Below are positions 9,395-18,715 of a stretch of 38,160 nucleotides of DNA, piece by piece. Both the position numbers and the translations under genes were made by a program. Numbering within the stretch: the first letter of the stretch is position 1; the number at the start of each line of letters is the position of its first letter. The DNA is taken from the NCBI GenBank assembly GCA_026225275.1, contig JAMFSL010000028.1, forward strand, positions 1 through 38,160. Direction: 5' to 3'. The notes beneath the pieces are model-generated. The model made no database searches, was not told where the DNA came from, and was given only the letters and a program-made list of their open reading frames with translations. Source of the DNA: Puia dinghuensis (GTDB taxonomy: Bacteria; Bacteroidota; Bacteroidia; Chitinophagales; Chitinophagaceae).

Positions 9395-10471
9395 CTAGGC
9401 GGGGAATTCCACACCTAATTTAGCGGCTAATCCTTTGAGGTCGTCTACGACGGAGGGTACCAAAGGGATTCCATTGGCGAGGCGTTCTGCCTCCATTTCC
9501 CGTTCGGGGTCACCGGGGATGAGCACCTGTTCGAAGCCGGGTGCCGGGGTGGCGCTGCGGAAGCGGCGGATCCATTTATCCATGTGGAATTTAAACTCGT
9601 CGGCAGGGCGGAAGGCGTCGATGCGCATGGCGCCGAAGAAATGGCCGATGCCTTTGCCGGGCATGCCGGTGGGCATGGGGACGTAAGCGGGGAAGGGGGG
9701 AACCCATGGGCCGTAATTCGCTCCGCTCAAGATGGCAGAAAAAATATCCACGATCGCGCCGAGGGCGTATCCTTTATGGCTGCCATGATCACGGTCGCCG
9801 CCGAGGGGTAGCAGGGCGCCGCCGGTCTTCAGCTCATGCGGATTGGTAGACGGATGTCCGTCCTTGTCCTGGATCCAGCCGAGGGGCGCTTCTTCACTTT
9901 TACGTTGAAGAATCTCCAGTTTACCGTTGGCGGCAGTAGTTGTAGCGAGATCGGCGACGAAGGGCGGCTCTTCGCCGGCGGGGACGGCGACGCAGATGGG
10001 GTTAGTGCCCAACATACGTTCGATAGAGAAAGTCGGCGCGACCAGCGCACTGGCATTCGTCATGGCGATGCCGATCATATCCTTTTTAACGGCCTGCAGG
10101 GCATGATACCCGGCGATGCCGAAATGATTCGAGTTCTGTACACTTACCCAGCCGGTACCGACTTTTTCCGCTTTCTCTATGGCGAGCTGCATGGCGAATG
10201 GGGCTACGACGAGGCCGAGGCCGCTGTCGCCGTCGACGACGGCGGTTGAGGGTGTCTGATGGATGATGCGGATATCGGGCCGTGGGTTCGCCCGACCGGC
10301 CTCCTGCAGGCGGACATATCCTATGAGGCGTGCTACGCCATGGGAGTCGATGCCCCGGAGGTCGGCGCTGAGCAATGCAGTGGCGGCGGTATGGGCGTCC
10401 TGATCCGGGCAACCGATCTTGCGAAAGATATCGATCGTAAAGGACAGGAGGCGGGGATAGGGAAATGTCAT
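9395..10471 (-). CDS. Ldh family NAD(P)-dependent oxidoreductase (malate/lactate/ureidoglycolate dehydrogenase type)
   Basis: A 358-residue member of the type-2 malate/L-lactate dehydrogenase family, which oxidises 2-hydroxy acids with NAD(P) using a fold unrelated to classical LDH. Seen in the sequence are the family landmarks DLRGIDSHGVARL, the NSNHFGIAGYHAL block with the conserved His, AMTNASALVAPT and GTNPICVAVPAG, and HGSHKGYALG near residue 230. Substrates in the family include malate, lactate, ureidoglycolate and 2,3-diketogulonate, and the exact one cannot be assigned. It lies downstream of a sugar isomerase-like gene on the same strand, separated by a strong terminator, so the two are probably not one transcript. 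Confidence 0.88.
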   Translation of the reverse strand: MTFPYPRLLSFTIDIFRKIGCPDQDAHTAATALLSADLRGIDSHGVARLIGYVRLQEAGRANPRPDIRIIHQTPSTAVVDGDSGLGLVVAPFAMQLAIEKAEKVGTGWVSVQNSNHFGIAGYHALQAVKKDMIGIAMTNASALVAPTFSIERMLGTNPICVAVPAGEEPPFVADLATTTAANGKLEILQRKSEEAPLGWIQDKDGHPSTNPHELKTGGALLPLGGDRDHGSHKGYALGAIVDIFSAILSGANYGPWVPPFPAYVPMPTGMPGKGIGHFFGAMRIDAFRPADEFKFHMDKWIRRFRSATPAPGFEQVLIPGDPEREMEAERLANGIPLVPSVVDDLKGLAAKLGVEFPA

Positions 10472-10499
10472 GAGAGGTTATTAGGGTGTGAAGATCGGG

Positions 10500-10539
10500 A
10501 AAAAAAGCACGCCACTGCGGCGTATACACAGTGGCGTGC
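10500..10539 (-). terminator. Strong intrinsic terminator of the isomerase-like gene
   Basis: An 11-bp perfect stem, GCACGCCACTG at 10507-10517 with CAGTGGCGTGC at 10529-10539, is followed on the minus strand by a U-tract (A-run at 10500-10506 on the plus strand). It sits about 57 bp after the end of the minus-strand isomerase-like gene. Confidence 0.9.
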
Positions 10540-10595
10540 GGGCTATCGGGTGCAGACGATCAGGGCAGGCAACCGAGGCGGTTCTACTACCGTTC

Positions 10596-11501
10596 TCACT
10601 TTAATGCGGCGACCTGAGCGTTGAAAAATTTAACGGTCGCGATCACATCCGGTACATTATTGTACCAGTTGCCTTCTCTCTCGATGGAAAACATCCCTTT
10701 GAATCCCTGGCGTTTCAGTTCCTGAAATACGGGGGGATAATTGATCACACCCGTACCCACCACCATATCGTTGGCCTTGGTATTGCCGATAGAGTCGATG
10801 TCTTTGAGGTGCACACCAAAGATATGACCCTGCAATTCCTTCAAGCAGACGACAGGATCGAGGCCATTGCGGGCCCAGTGACCGATATCGGCGCATGCTC
10901 CGATATGCGGGTGACCTTTGGCGGCAGCCAGAACGGAGTCCGGATGCCAGTAAGCGTTAGGCCGGGGATGGTCGTGAATGGCGACATTGATGCCATAGAT
11001 GCCGGCGAGGCTGTCGACGCCGTCCCACTGGTTCTTCAGCGGCTCTGCGGTGATGTAGCTCAGGCCAAAATATTTTGCCAGGTCGAAATATTGTTTCCAC
11101 TCGGCGATCGTATTCGGCCGGATGACGCCCATGGCGACTATCTGCATGCCCTTGTCCTGCAGTATTTGCTTGATCTTAGCCTTGCTGGCGTCGGACATCC
11201 GGATGCCAAAAGTATCTGGCATTCCGCCACCCAGTGGTTGACCGGGAAAGGCTTCCAGGTATTTGATGCCGGCACTGTCTGCTTTTGCCAAAGACTGAAC
11301 GAAGGGGCCTGCGGTGTGGAAGGTCCACATCTGGACGCCGATCTTCCAGTCTTTCGTAACGGAGGCTGCGGAGGTATCTGACGTTGCGGAGGCCGTCGTG
11401 GAATCAGTCGTGCTGGTATTTTTCGTATCGGGGCTGGCGCAACCGGTAAAAATTAAAAACGCCAAAAAACTGCAGTAACCCAGGAGTGTCAATCGTTTCA
11501 C
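10596..11501 (-). CDS. Lipoprotein sugar phosphate isomerase/epimerase (xylose-isomerase-like TIM barrel)
   Basis: The 301-residue product begins with a lipoprotein signal peptide ending in the lipobox FTGC (Cys about residue 21) and a Ser/Thr-rich tether. The remainder is an AP-endonuclease-2/xylose-isomerase-like TIM barrel: KIGVQMWTFHTAGPF, the metal-site strands YLEAFPGQ, NVAIHDHPRP, GACADIGHW and GVHLKDID, and the C-terminal FSIEREGNW. Such secreted or periplasmic barrels are common in Bacteroidota and probably act on sugars or cyclitols; the substrate is unknown. It is divergent from the susC gene (84 bp between starts), which suggests joint regulation with the SusC/SusD transporter. 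Confidence 0.85.
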   Translation of the reverse strand: MKRLTLLGYCSFLAFLIFTGCASPDTKNTSTTDSTTASATSDTSAASVTKDWKIGVQMWTFHTAGPFVQSLAKADSAGIKYLEAFPGQPLGGGMPDTFGIRMSDASKAKIKQILQDKGMQIVAMGVIRPNTIAEWKQYFDLAKYFGLSYITAEPLKNQWDGVDSLAGIYGINVAIHDHPRPNAYWHPDSVLAAAKGHPHIGACADIGHWARNGLDPVVCLKELQGHIFGVHLKDIDSIGNTKANDMVVGTGVINYPPVFQELKRQGFKGMFSIEREGNWYNNVPDVIATVKFFNAQVAALK

Positions 11502-11585
11502 GTTAAGTGTTTTTATGAATCATTGAATAACAGGTCCTTGAAATTAAAGCTTTGCTGCCATATTTAAAAAACGAAAATTAAACGT

Positions 11586-14500
11586 ATGAGAAAATTTCTG
11601 TTCTTTCTCTGCTGCACCTTCCTATTGCTTGGACGGGGCGCGGCTCAAAATCGCATTGTTACGGGTAGAGTAACTGATGCCGCCGGCGGTCCGATCCCTT
11701 CGGCCACGGTAGTGCTCAAAGGTACAAAGCATGGCACCAATACGGGGCCGGATGGTACTTTCAAGCTGACGGTCCCCGCCGGGCAGCGGACGCTGGTCAT
11801 TTCATCGGTCGGTTATGCCAGGCAGGAGGTAACGGTAGAAGGGGTTGAGCCGATCACGGTCCAGCTGGTCGCGGCGGCGGCCAGTGACCTGCAGGATGTC
11901 GTCGTAGTCGGCTATGGTACGCAACGGAAAGCAAGTCTGACCGGGGCGGTATACAAGCTGAAGGATTCGACGATGGACGACCTTCCGATACAGGGGCCCG
12001 ATCAGGCCTTAAGGGGCAAGGTTCCGGGGGTGCAGGTCACACAATCTTCGGGTACTCCCGGCGCGAGCATCTCTGTCCTGATCAGGGGGGCGGGTACGAT
12101 CAATACCAGCTCGCAGCCTCTCTATGTGGTGGATGGGGTGATCATCAATACCGGCAGCTATTCCCAGATAGCTCTTAATGCTGGTAATGGCGGCCAGACC
12201 TTGAATGTGCTGTCGGACCTGAACCCGAATGATATCGAATCTTATGAGGTGCTGAAAGATGCGGCGGCGGCGGCCATCTATGGCAGCAGGGGCGCGAATG
12301 GCGTGGTGTTGATCACCACGAAAAAGGGCTCCAACCAGAAGACGAAAATAACGCTGGACGCTTCGCTGGGCACGCAATCGCCCTGGAAGAAGATTCCCAC
12401 GCTGACGGGCCCGCAATTTGTCGACCTCATCCAGGAGGAGGTGACCAATGCAGCCGGGCCGGGGGTAACACCGGGGCAGGCCATTGGCGCGACAGATTTG
12501 GACAATGCGCCGTCCAGCTATCCGTCGACGAATTGGCAGAATCTTATATTCAGACATGATCCGCTGTTCAACTACCAGCTGGCGGCAGCCGGCGGCGATG
12601 CCAAGACGAAGTTCTATGTCAGCGCCAACTATACGGGTAATGACGGTATTATCCTGGGGTCGGATTACAAACGTTACGGGGCGCGTATCAACTTCGACCA
12701 TACGGCATCGAGCAAGCTCAAGATCTCCGGTGAACTGGGTGTCACCCGCAGCATTCAGAACGTGATCATCAATGACAATAATATATACGGGGTATTGAGC
12801 ACGGCGGTATTAAGTCCCACCTATTATAAGCCTTATAATCCCGACGGCACATACGCCTATAGCCCCGACCTCGGCATCATCGAAAATCCCATCGCTGCGG
12901 GCAAGCTGTACTTCCAGCAAGACAAGACCAACAGTGTGATAGGAGATCTTGCCGCCGAATATTTCTTTCTTCCTAACCTGTCGTTACGGGTGCAAGGCAG
13001 TGTGAACTATGTCGGGTTCAATGAATTCCAGTTCATACCCAGTAATACCTTGCTGGGCGCCACGGGTCCCAATGGCATCGGCAACCAGGGGTATACGACG
13101 GATCTGAACACCCTGAATGAAAACGTGCTGACCTGGAAACAGAGCTATGGCGATCATAATATTACGGCCACGGCGGTAGCTTCCTACCAGTTGGATAATG
13201 TCCAGCAGATACTAGCGTCAGCGCATAACTTTCCCGGGAATGGCATCCAGGAGCTATCGGCAGCTGCTACGCCCGTTACGACTAATTCCACTACGACCAA
13301 TGTAGGCCAGATCGGTTATCTGCTGCGTGTCAACTACGACTACAAAGGCAGGTATCTGCTGAGCGGCAGCGTCAGAAGGGATGGATCTTCGGTGCTGGGT
13401 CAGAATTCCCAATATGGCACTTTCCCCGCCATCAGTGCGGGTTGGCGGATTTCGGATGAAGACTTTTTCAAGAATGTGAAGAACGTCAGCAACCTGAAGA
13501 TCAGAGGCAGTTATGGCGTATTGGGTAATACGAACGGGCTGCTGCCCTATGCCTCCAAACCGGAGACAGGCGTTGGGTCCAACTATGTGCTGAATGGCAG
13601 CACGAATGCGCCGGGCCTCGCCCCATTTCAGATCGGCAACGATTCGTTGAAATGGGAAAGTCTCAAACAAGCGGATGTCGGTCTGGAACTCGGCCTGTTC
13701 AAGGACCGGCTGACCTTTACTGCAGACTATTATGACAAGGAGACCAGCGACCTGCTGTTCCGAAGGCCTTTGGTGGGCAGTTCAGGATTTACATTTGTGA
13801 ATCAGAATATCGGGGCCATTTCGAATAAGGGATGGGAGTTTTCGCTGACAGGCACGGAAGTCGCCACCAGAACATTTGTGTGGACGACGACCTTTAATAT
13901 TTCCTTCAACAAGAATCTGGTGAAGAAGATTTCCGGTTCGCCTTTCCCGTCAGGCTTTGCCAGCTGGACGCAGGCGGGCTATCCGATCGGCAGTTTCTAT
14001 GGTTATAAAGCGATCGGGATCTTCAACTCGCAGGCTGAGATCGCCAAAGCGCCTGTCCAGACCGCGGGTAACAGCCCGGGCAATTCGACTTCGCCGGGGG
14101 ACATTCAGTTTGCGGATCTCAATCATGACGGCGCGATCACTTCTGCCGATGAGACTATTCTCGGCAATGCGAATCCCAAATATTTCGGTGGGTTGTCGAA
14201 TACGGTGTCCTATGGGGGTTTTGATCTCACCTTTTTTCTGCAGTTCAACGTAGGGAACAAGATCTTTAATGAGAACAGGCAGTTTGCCGAAAATATGAGC
14301 GGCTTGTTCGGGCAGTATGCCACTACGCTGAAGCGCTGGGAGCCGACGGATACCAATACCAATATGCCGAGGGCGGTGTATGGCGATCCCAACGGAAATG
14401 CCACTCTCGTTTCGTCGCGGTTCCTGGAGAACGGTTCTTACCTGCGGTTGAAAAATGTTCTGCTGGCTTATCGACTGCCCAAATCGCTGGTATCAAGGAC

Positions 14501-14678
14501 AAAACTAAGTTCGGTCAAATTCTTTGTACAGGCGCAAAACCTGAAGACATGGACCAGGTATAGCGGCTTCGATCCGGAAGTCAGCACGTCCAGTGTCAGC
14601 AATACGTCGCCCGGCACAGATTTCCTGACCTATCCGCAGTCTAAATCCTTCACGTTCGGTCTGGACGTAGGATTCTGA
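11586..14678 (+). CDS. SusC/RagA-type TonB-dependent outer-membrane receptor
   Basis: SusC-type proteins are TonB-dependent outer-membrane channels that import oligosaccharides or peptides bound by a partner SusD lipoprotein. This 1,030-residue protein has a signal peptide (MRKFLFFLCCTFLLLGRGAAQ), a carboxypeptidase-regulatory-like domain (about 23-98, TGRVTDAAGGPIPSATVVLKG), the SusC-type linker DVVVVGYGTQRKASLTGAV and a plug domain (LRGKVPGVQVTQSSG.., SVLIRGAGTI..PLYVVDGVI, AAIYGSRGANGVVLITTKKG). The remainder is beta-barrel and ends in FGLDVGF, with a terminal Phe as usual for outer-membrane insertion. The ligand is unknown. It is followed 44 bp later by its susD partner. Confidence 0.95.
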   Translation: MRKFLFFLCCTFLLLGRGAAQNRIVTGRVTDAAGGPIPSATVVLKGTKHGTNTGPDGTFKLTVPAGQRTLVISSVGYARQEVTVEGVEPITVQLVAAAASDLQDVVVVGYGTQRKASLTGAVYKLKDSTMDDLPIQGPDQALRGKVPGVQVTQSSGTPGASISVLIRGAGTINTSSQPLYVVDGVIINTGSYSQIALNAGNGGQTLNVLSDLNPNDIESYEVLKDAAAAAIYGSRGANGVVLITTKKGSNQKTKITLDASLGTQSPWKKIPTLTGPQFVDLIQEEVTNAAGPGVTPGQAIGATDLDNAPSSYPSTNWQNLIFRHDPLFNYQLAAAGGDAKTKFYVSANYTGNDGIILGSDYKRYGARINFDHTASSKLKISGELGVTRSIQNVIINDNNIYGVLSTAVLSPTYYKPYNPDGTYAYSPDLGIIENPIAAGKLYFQQDKTNSVIGDLAAEYFFLPNLSLRVQGSVNYVGFNEFQFIPSNTLLGATGPNGIGNQGYTTDLNTLNENVLTWKQSYGDHNITATAVASYQLDNVQQILASAHNFPGNGIQELSAAATPVTTNSTTTNVGQIGYLLRVNYDYKGRYLLSGSVRRDGSSVLGQNSQYGTFPAISAGWRISDEDFFKNVKNVSNLKIRGSYGVLGNTNGLLPYASKPETGVGSNYVLNGSTNAPGLAPFQIGNDSLKWESLKQADVGLELGLFKDRLTFTADYYDKETSDLLFRRPLVGSSGFTFVNQNIGAISNKGWEFSLTGTEVATRTFVWTTTFNISFNKNLVKKISGSPFPSGFASWTQAGYPIGSFYGYKAIGIFNSQAEIAKAPVQTAGNSPGNSTSPGDIQFADLNHDGAITSADETILGNANPKYFGGLSNTVSYGGFDLTFFLQFNVGNKIFNENRQFAENMSGLFGQYATTLKRWEPTDTNTNMPRAVYGDPNGNATLVSSRFLENGSYLRLKNVLLAYRLPKSLVSRTKLSSVKFFVQAQNLKTWTRYSGFDPEVSTSSVSNTSPGTDFLTYPQSKSFTFGLDVGF

Positions 14679-14722
14679 TGTGAAGCCGGGATAATCTATT
14701 TGGATAACACATAATCAACAAA

Positions 14723-16084
14723 ATGAAAAAGCTATTCATCATATTTTTACTGGGTGCGGGTCTGACGCCGGGCTGCAATAAGATCCTGACACAAAACCCA
14801 CTCAATGATCTGAACTCAACCACTGCTTTTACGACGGGCCCATCTATCACGGCGGGCTTGCTGGGCGCCTATAATGCACTGCAGAACGCAAGTTACTATG
14901 GTACGGATTTTACGCTGTTCGCAGATCTTGAAGCGGGCAATACCGTTCATACAGGCAGCTTCCCTCAATATACGCAGGTGAGTGAAAGAAATATCACCCC
15001 GGACAATACCACTATCGATTTTGACTGGAATCAAATCTATGCGGGTATCGGCAGGGTCAATACGATCATCGGTTCTGCAGCCCAGATCAACAGTCCCGGC
15101 TTCGATACTGCCGGGGCTTTGGGTGAAGCGAAGTTCCTGCGGGCCTTTATGTATTTCGACCTGATGCGCCTATGGGGCGGAACGCCTTCGGGTTTTTCCA
15201 ATCCAAACGGGGAGGGTGTTCCCCTGGTGCTGACGCCGACCTATACTGCCGCGGATGCGGCGCCACACGCGCGGTCAACCGCCGGGGAGGTGTTCACCCA
15301 GATACTCAGTGACCTGACCTATGCGGTTGCCAATCTTCCCGCCACCAATAATTTCGGTCAGGCCACGCAGAATGCAGCGATTGCCTTACGGGCAAGGGTG
15401 GAGCTGTACATACAGCAATACGATGCTGCGGCAGCGGATGCCGAGACCATCATCAGCCAGTTGTCCTCGTTAACGCCGAATGGGGGTCTGTCGGCAAGCT
15501 ATGCCTCCAATTACATTGTCAAGAACCAGCAGCCCGAGAGTATTTTTGAGCTGCAGTTCGATGCCACGAATGCGAACGGGTTGTACTTCTATTATTATGG
15601 GCGGGATGAAGTGGCCACTGCGCCCGGGCTGAAAGCTGCTTATGATACCATCAACGACCAGCGCTACCCGGTGAATTATTATCCGTTAGCCGGCGTGATC
15701 GGCACGGCAAAATATGATCTGGCCGACGGCAGCAACGATGTCACGCTGATCAGGCTGGCAGAAGTTTACCTGATCCATGCCGAATCGGTGCTTCTCGGCA
15801 GTGCGCCGAATATTGCTGCGGCGCAGAGCGATGTGAACGTGGTGCGTAATCGTGCCGGCCTGGCCAATACCACTGCCTTGACGGTCCCGGCGCTGCAAGC
15901 GGAGATCCTGCTGGAAAACAGGCTGGAATTTCCGGCCGAAGCCCATTATTGGTTCGATCTGCGGCGCGAAGGCCTGTGTGTGAGTACTTTCCAAATGGCA
16001 GATTCGACCAAGGTATTGTGGCCGATCCCGCAGACTGAAGTGCTGACGAGTAACAATGTCATTGCCCAGAATCCGGGATATTGA
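14723..16084 (+). CDS. SusD/RagB-type surface lipoprotein
   Basis: This is the ligand-binding lid of the SusC/SusD transporter, anchored on the cell surface. The 453-residue product has a lipoprotein signal peptide with Cys in LTPGCNK, a typical SusD start (LTQNPLNDLNSTTAF), the TPR-rich helical region with GEAKFLRAFMYFDLMRLWGG (the FLRA..YF..LR..G hallmark) and the C-terminal NRAGL and ILLENRLEFPAEAHYWFDLRREG block with the E.R.EF..E..R.FDL pattern. It is shorter than many SusD proteins (about 500 or more). It shares an operon with susC and is followed by a terminator. Confidence 0.95.
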   Translation: MKKLFIIFLLGAGLTPGCNKILTQNPLNDLNSTTAFTTGPSITAGLLGAYNALQNASYYGTDFTLFADLEAGNTVHTGSFPQYTQVSERNITPDNTTIDFDWNQIYAGIGRVNTIIGSAAQINSPGFDTAGALGEAKFLRAFMYFDLMRLWGGTPSGFSNPNGEGVPLVLTPTYTAADAAPHARSTAGEVFTQILSDLTYAVANLPATNNFGQATQNAAIALRARVELYIQQYDAAAADAETIISQLSSLTPNGGLSASYASNYIVKNQQPESIFELQFDATNANGLYFYYYGRDEVATAPGLKAAYDTINDQRYPVNYYPLAGVIGTAKYDLADGSNDVTLIRLAEVYLIHAESVLLGSAPNIAAAQSDVNVVRNRAGLANTTALTVPALQAEILLENRLEFPAEAHYWFDLRREGLCVSTFQMADSTKVLWPIPQTEVLTSNNVIAQNPGY

Positions 16085-16099
16085 GAGAATTGAGTATAA

Positions 16100-16129
16100 T
16101 CAAAAACCCCGCTGACGCGGGGTTTTTGA
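16100..16129. terminator. Bidirectional intrinsic terminator between susD and ssb
   Basis: A GC-rich core (CCCCGC/GCGGGG, loop TGAC) is flanked by A5 on the left and T5 on the right, so it can end transcripts from susD on the plus strand and from ssb on the minus strand. Confidence 0.88.
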
Positions 16130-16152
16130 TTCCTAGTGATTTCCAACAAAGT

Positions 16153-16608
16153 TTAGAAGGGAAGATCGTCGATGGGTTCGGTGACCTCGCCGGCTGAGGG
16201 TACGCGGGAAGCGCCGGAAGGCTGGTTGTAGCCGCCTGCGGAAGCGCTGCTGGAATATCCGCCGCCGCCACCGCCATCTGCACCTTCGGCGCCTCTGCTG
16301 CCGAGCAGTTGTACGCTGGATACCCTTAAGGTGAGGGAGACGCCTGTAGTCCCGTCATTTTTGGGATAGGTTCTCACTTCCGGGGAACCTTCGGCATATA
16401 CCTGGGTCCCTTTTTTCAGATAGGGGGCGATGCCGGTGCGATCGGTCCAGTAGGCACATTCGACCCAAATCGTTTTATCTTTTTGGTTGCCCTGGGCATC
16501 CTTGAATTTCTCTGTATGTGCGACGTTGAAATTGATGACGTTTTTGCCGTTGACGGTGTTGGTAACGCAGTCCTTCCCCAGGTTACCGATTACTTGAAGC
16601 TTTATCAT
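16153..16608 (-). CDS. ssb: Single-stranded DNA-binding protein
   Basis: A 151-residue SSB. The start at 16608 (MIKLQVIGNLGKDC) matches the family; a longer in-frame ATG at 16713 would add 35 residues that do not look like SSB. The OB fold covers about residues 1-105 (KVINFNVAHTEKF..IWVECAYW..YLKKGTQVYAEGSPEVR), followed by a Gly/Ser-rich flexible tail and the acidic tip IDDLPF, which in SSBs docks replication and repair partners. It coats single-stranded DNA in replication, recombination and repair. Confidence 0.96.
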   Translation of the reverse strand: MIKLQVIGNLGKDCVTNTVNGKNVINFNVAHTEKFKDAQGNQKDKTIWVECAYWTDRTGIAPYLKKGTQVYAEGSPEVRTYPKNDGTTGVSLTLRVSSVQLLGSRGAEGADGGGGGGYSSSASAGGYNQPSGASRVPSAGEVTEPIDDLPF

Positions 16609-16774
16609 ACTGGTAAAATTTAATATTAAAGATAGAGGGCAATTTACGGCAATTATATGGGGCGGCCGGGAGAAGTTTTCCTCCTTTTTCCCACGGATCT
16701 GGCAGGGCCGCATGAGGGATAGAGAGGGGTGTCAGGAAACGGGCGGCGGGGACGCCAAACTGGGAATTTTTGTG

Positions 16775-16782
16775 TAAATTTG
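16775..16782 (+). promoter_or_regulatory. Probable -7 element upstream of mnmA
   Basis: TAAATTTG is an exact match to the Bacteroidota -7 consensus TAnnTTTG and lies 19 bp before the mnmA start. No clear TTTG is seen at -33, so the assignment is moderate. Confidence 0.45.
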
Positions 16783-16801
16783 AGGTCCAATTTAATTATA
16801 T

Positions 16802-17905
16802 ATGAGTCGGAAAGGAAAGGTGCTGGTAGCGATGAGCGGCGGTATTGACAGTACCGTGACGGCGATGATGCTGCACGACGAAGGGTATGAAGTGGTGGGT
16901 ATCACGATGAAGACCTGGGATTATGCGAGTGCGGGTGCGTCGAAAAAAGAGACGGGGTGCTGCAATCTGGACAGTTTTAATGACGCGCGGATGGCGGCGG
17001 TGCAACGCGGCTTTCCACATTTCGTGCTGGACATCCGGGAAGAGTTCGGGGATTTTGTCATCGAGAATTTTGTCGACGAATACCTGGCGGGCCGGACGCC
17101 GAATCCCTGTGTCTTATGCAATACACATATCAAATGGCGGGCGCTGCTGAAGCGGGCGGATGCTATGGATTGTGAATTCATCGCGACGGGTCATTATGGC
17201 CAGGTCCGGCAGGGCGCGAATGGTCGCTATACTATCGCCAAGGGCGTCGACGAGACCAAGGACCAGAGCTATGTCCTTTGGGGCCTGCAACAGGATCTTT
17301 TGGCCAGGACTTTGTTGCCACTGGGACCGTACCGCAAGACGCAGATCCGGCAGATGGCGCTGGATTACGGTTATCCTGAGCTGGCGAAGAAGAGCGAAAG
17401 TTATGAGATCTGCTTTGTACCGGACAATGATTACCGGGGATTTCTCAAGCGCCGGGTGGATGGGCTGGAAGAGCGGGTTGCGGGGGGGAATTTTGTAGAT
17501 AAGAACGGGGCAATTCTCGGGCAGCACAAGGGCTATCCTTTTTATACAATCGGGCAGCGCAAGGGGCTGGATGTGACTTTTGGCAGGCCGGTCTATGTCA
17601 CGGCGATCCGACCGGAGACGAATACGGTGGTTCTCGGGGATGAGGAAGACCTGGACGAACAGGAAATGACGGTGGCGAAGATCAATTGGATGAAATATGA
17701 CGGGGCTACGCCCGGGATGGAGGTTGTTACGAAGGTCCGGTATAAGGATCCGGGGACGTTGAGTGTGTTGGATCCTGATGAGGGGGGGGTGCGGGTGCGG
17801 TTTTATGAAAAGGCTAAAAGTATCGCTCCGGGGCAAAGCGCGGTCTTTTATGAGGGGGACGAAGTGATCGGAGGGGGCATAATCCAGCGAAGCGGCAATA
17901 AATAG
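16802..17905 (+). CDS. mnmA: tRNA-specific 2-thiouridylase MnmA
   Basis: MnmA places sulfur on U34 of tRNA Lys, Glu and Gln using ATP. The 367-residue protein shows the PP-loop SGGIDST (about residues 11-17), the GITMKTWDY segment, the catalytic Cys in GRTPNPCVLCN (about residue 103), ATGHYG, the DQSYVLWGL motif and the second catalytic Cys in ESYEICFVP (about residue 203). The C-terminal IGQRKGL..PVYV beta-barrel domain is present. The length is normal. A hypothetical lipoprotein gene follows after 22 bp and may be co-transcribed. Confidence 0.97.
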   Translation: MSRKGKVLVAMSGGIDSTVTAMMLHDEGYEVVGITMKTWDYASAGASKKETGCCNLDSFNDARMAAVQRGFPHFVLDIREEFGDFVIENFVDEYLAGRTPNPCVLCNTHIKWRALLKRADAMDCEFIATGHYGQVRQGANGRYTIAKGVDETKDQSYVLWGLQQDLLARTLLPLGPYRKTQIRQMALDYGYPELAKKSESYEICFVPDNDYRGFLKRRVDGLEERVAGGNFVDKNGAILGQHKGYPFYTIGQRKGLDVTFGRPVYVTAIRPETNTVVLGDEEDLDEQEMTVAKINWMKYDGATPGMEVVTKVRYKDPGTLSVLDPDEGGVRVRFYEKAKSIAPGQSAVFYEGDEVIGGGIIQRSGNK

Positions 17906-17927
17906 GGTTTCAGGACGTTAGTTTTAC

Positions 17928-18698
17928 ATGAAAAATCGCCCGGGAGTCCTTCTTATTGCCCTCGTGGTAACCATCACCAGCTGTAAAAAAACGATTCATT
18001 ATCCAGCTCCTCCGCTGACTGATTATTTCATTTCCCTACAGGTCGGCAAGTACGTTACTTACCGCATGGATTCCCTGAATTTTTATTATTACGGGCAACT
18101 GGATACGATAACGAGCTATCTGGCGAAGGATTCGGTGGAAGGCACTACTGTGGATGGAACGGGGGCGACGGCATGGGTGGTTGTCCGATACCTGAGCGAT
18201 ACGTTGGGGGATTCCTGGACAACAAACGAGACGTATACGGTCTCGGCTACGTTGGCGACGATTGATCTGACGGAAAACAATCTTCGGTTTATCAAGCTGG
18301 CCGGGCCGATGAGTGTGGGTTTTAGCTGGACGGGTAATACTTATCTGCCATACGCTCCGTATCAAGATTTTTTTCTATATTCCGATTATAATAACCTGAG
18401 CCTGGGCGGATGGAATTATACCTATATGCAGGTCAATCAGCCGTTTACGGTGAATAACGGAACCAAGTACGACAGTACGGCCACTATCCTGCAGATTGCC
18501 GACTCCACTAATGTACCGATCACGGATCCTAATTCTTTTGCGGCTCAGACTTATTGGAGCGAGACGTATGCGAAAAATGTCGGGTTGATTTACCGGCATA
18601 CTGAGATGTGGGAGTATCAGCCGCCGACTCCGGATGGGACGCAGCAGGGGTATAAGATCGGGTTCGAGCTCACGATGTCGGTGGTGGATCATAATTAG
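17928..18698 (+). CDS. Hypothetical lipoprotein
   Basis: The 256-residue product has a lipoprotein signal peptide (MKNRPGVLLIALVVTITSC, Cys 19) followed by KKTIHYP. The mature part has many Tyr, Thr and Asp residues, with a predicted beta-rich pattern (VGKYVTYRMDSLNFYYYG, WVVVRYLSDTLG). I recognise no catalytic motif or named family; similar lipoproteins are frequent in Chitinophagaceae. The position 22 bp after mnmA suggests co-transcription but gives no functional clue. Confidence 0.7.
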   Translation: MKNRPGVLLIALVVTITSCKKTIHYPAPPLTDYFISLQVGKYVTYRMDSLNFYYYGQLDTITSYLAKDSVEGTTVDGTGATAWVVVRYLSDTLGDSWTTNETYTVSATLATIDLTENNLRFIKLAGPMSVGFSWTGNTYLPYAPYQDFFLYSDYNNLSLGGWNYTYMQVNQPFTVNNGTKYDSTATILQIADSTNVPITDPNSFAAQTYWSETYAKNVGLIYRHTEMWEYQPPTPDGTQQGYKIGFELTMSVVDHN

Positions 18699-18715
18699 GG
18701 CCGGCGGCGCCAAGG

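Noticed and set aside
16609-16713. N-terminal extension of ssb
   Set aside because: SSB homologues begin at MIKLQVIGNLG-type sequence; the extra 35 codons are not OB-fold sequence.
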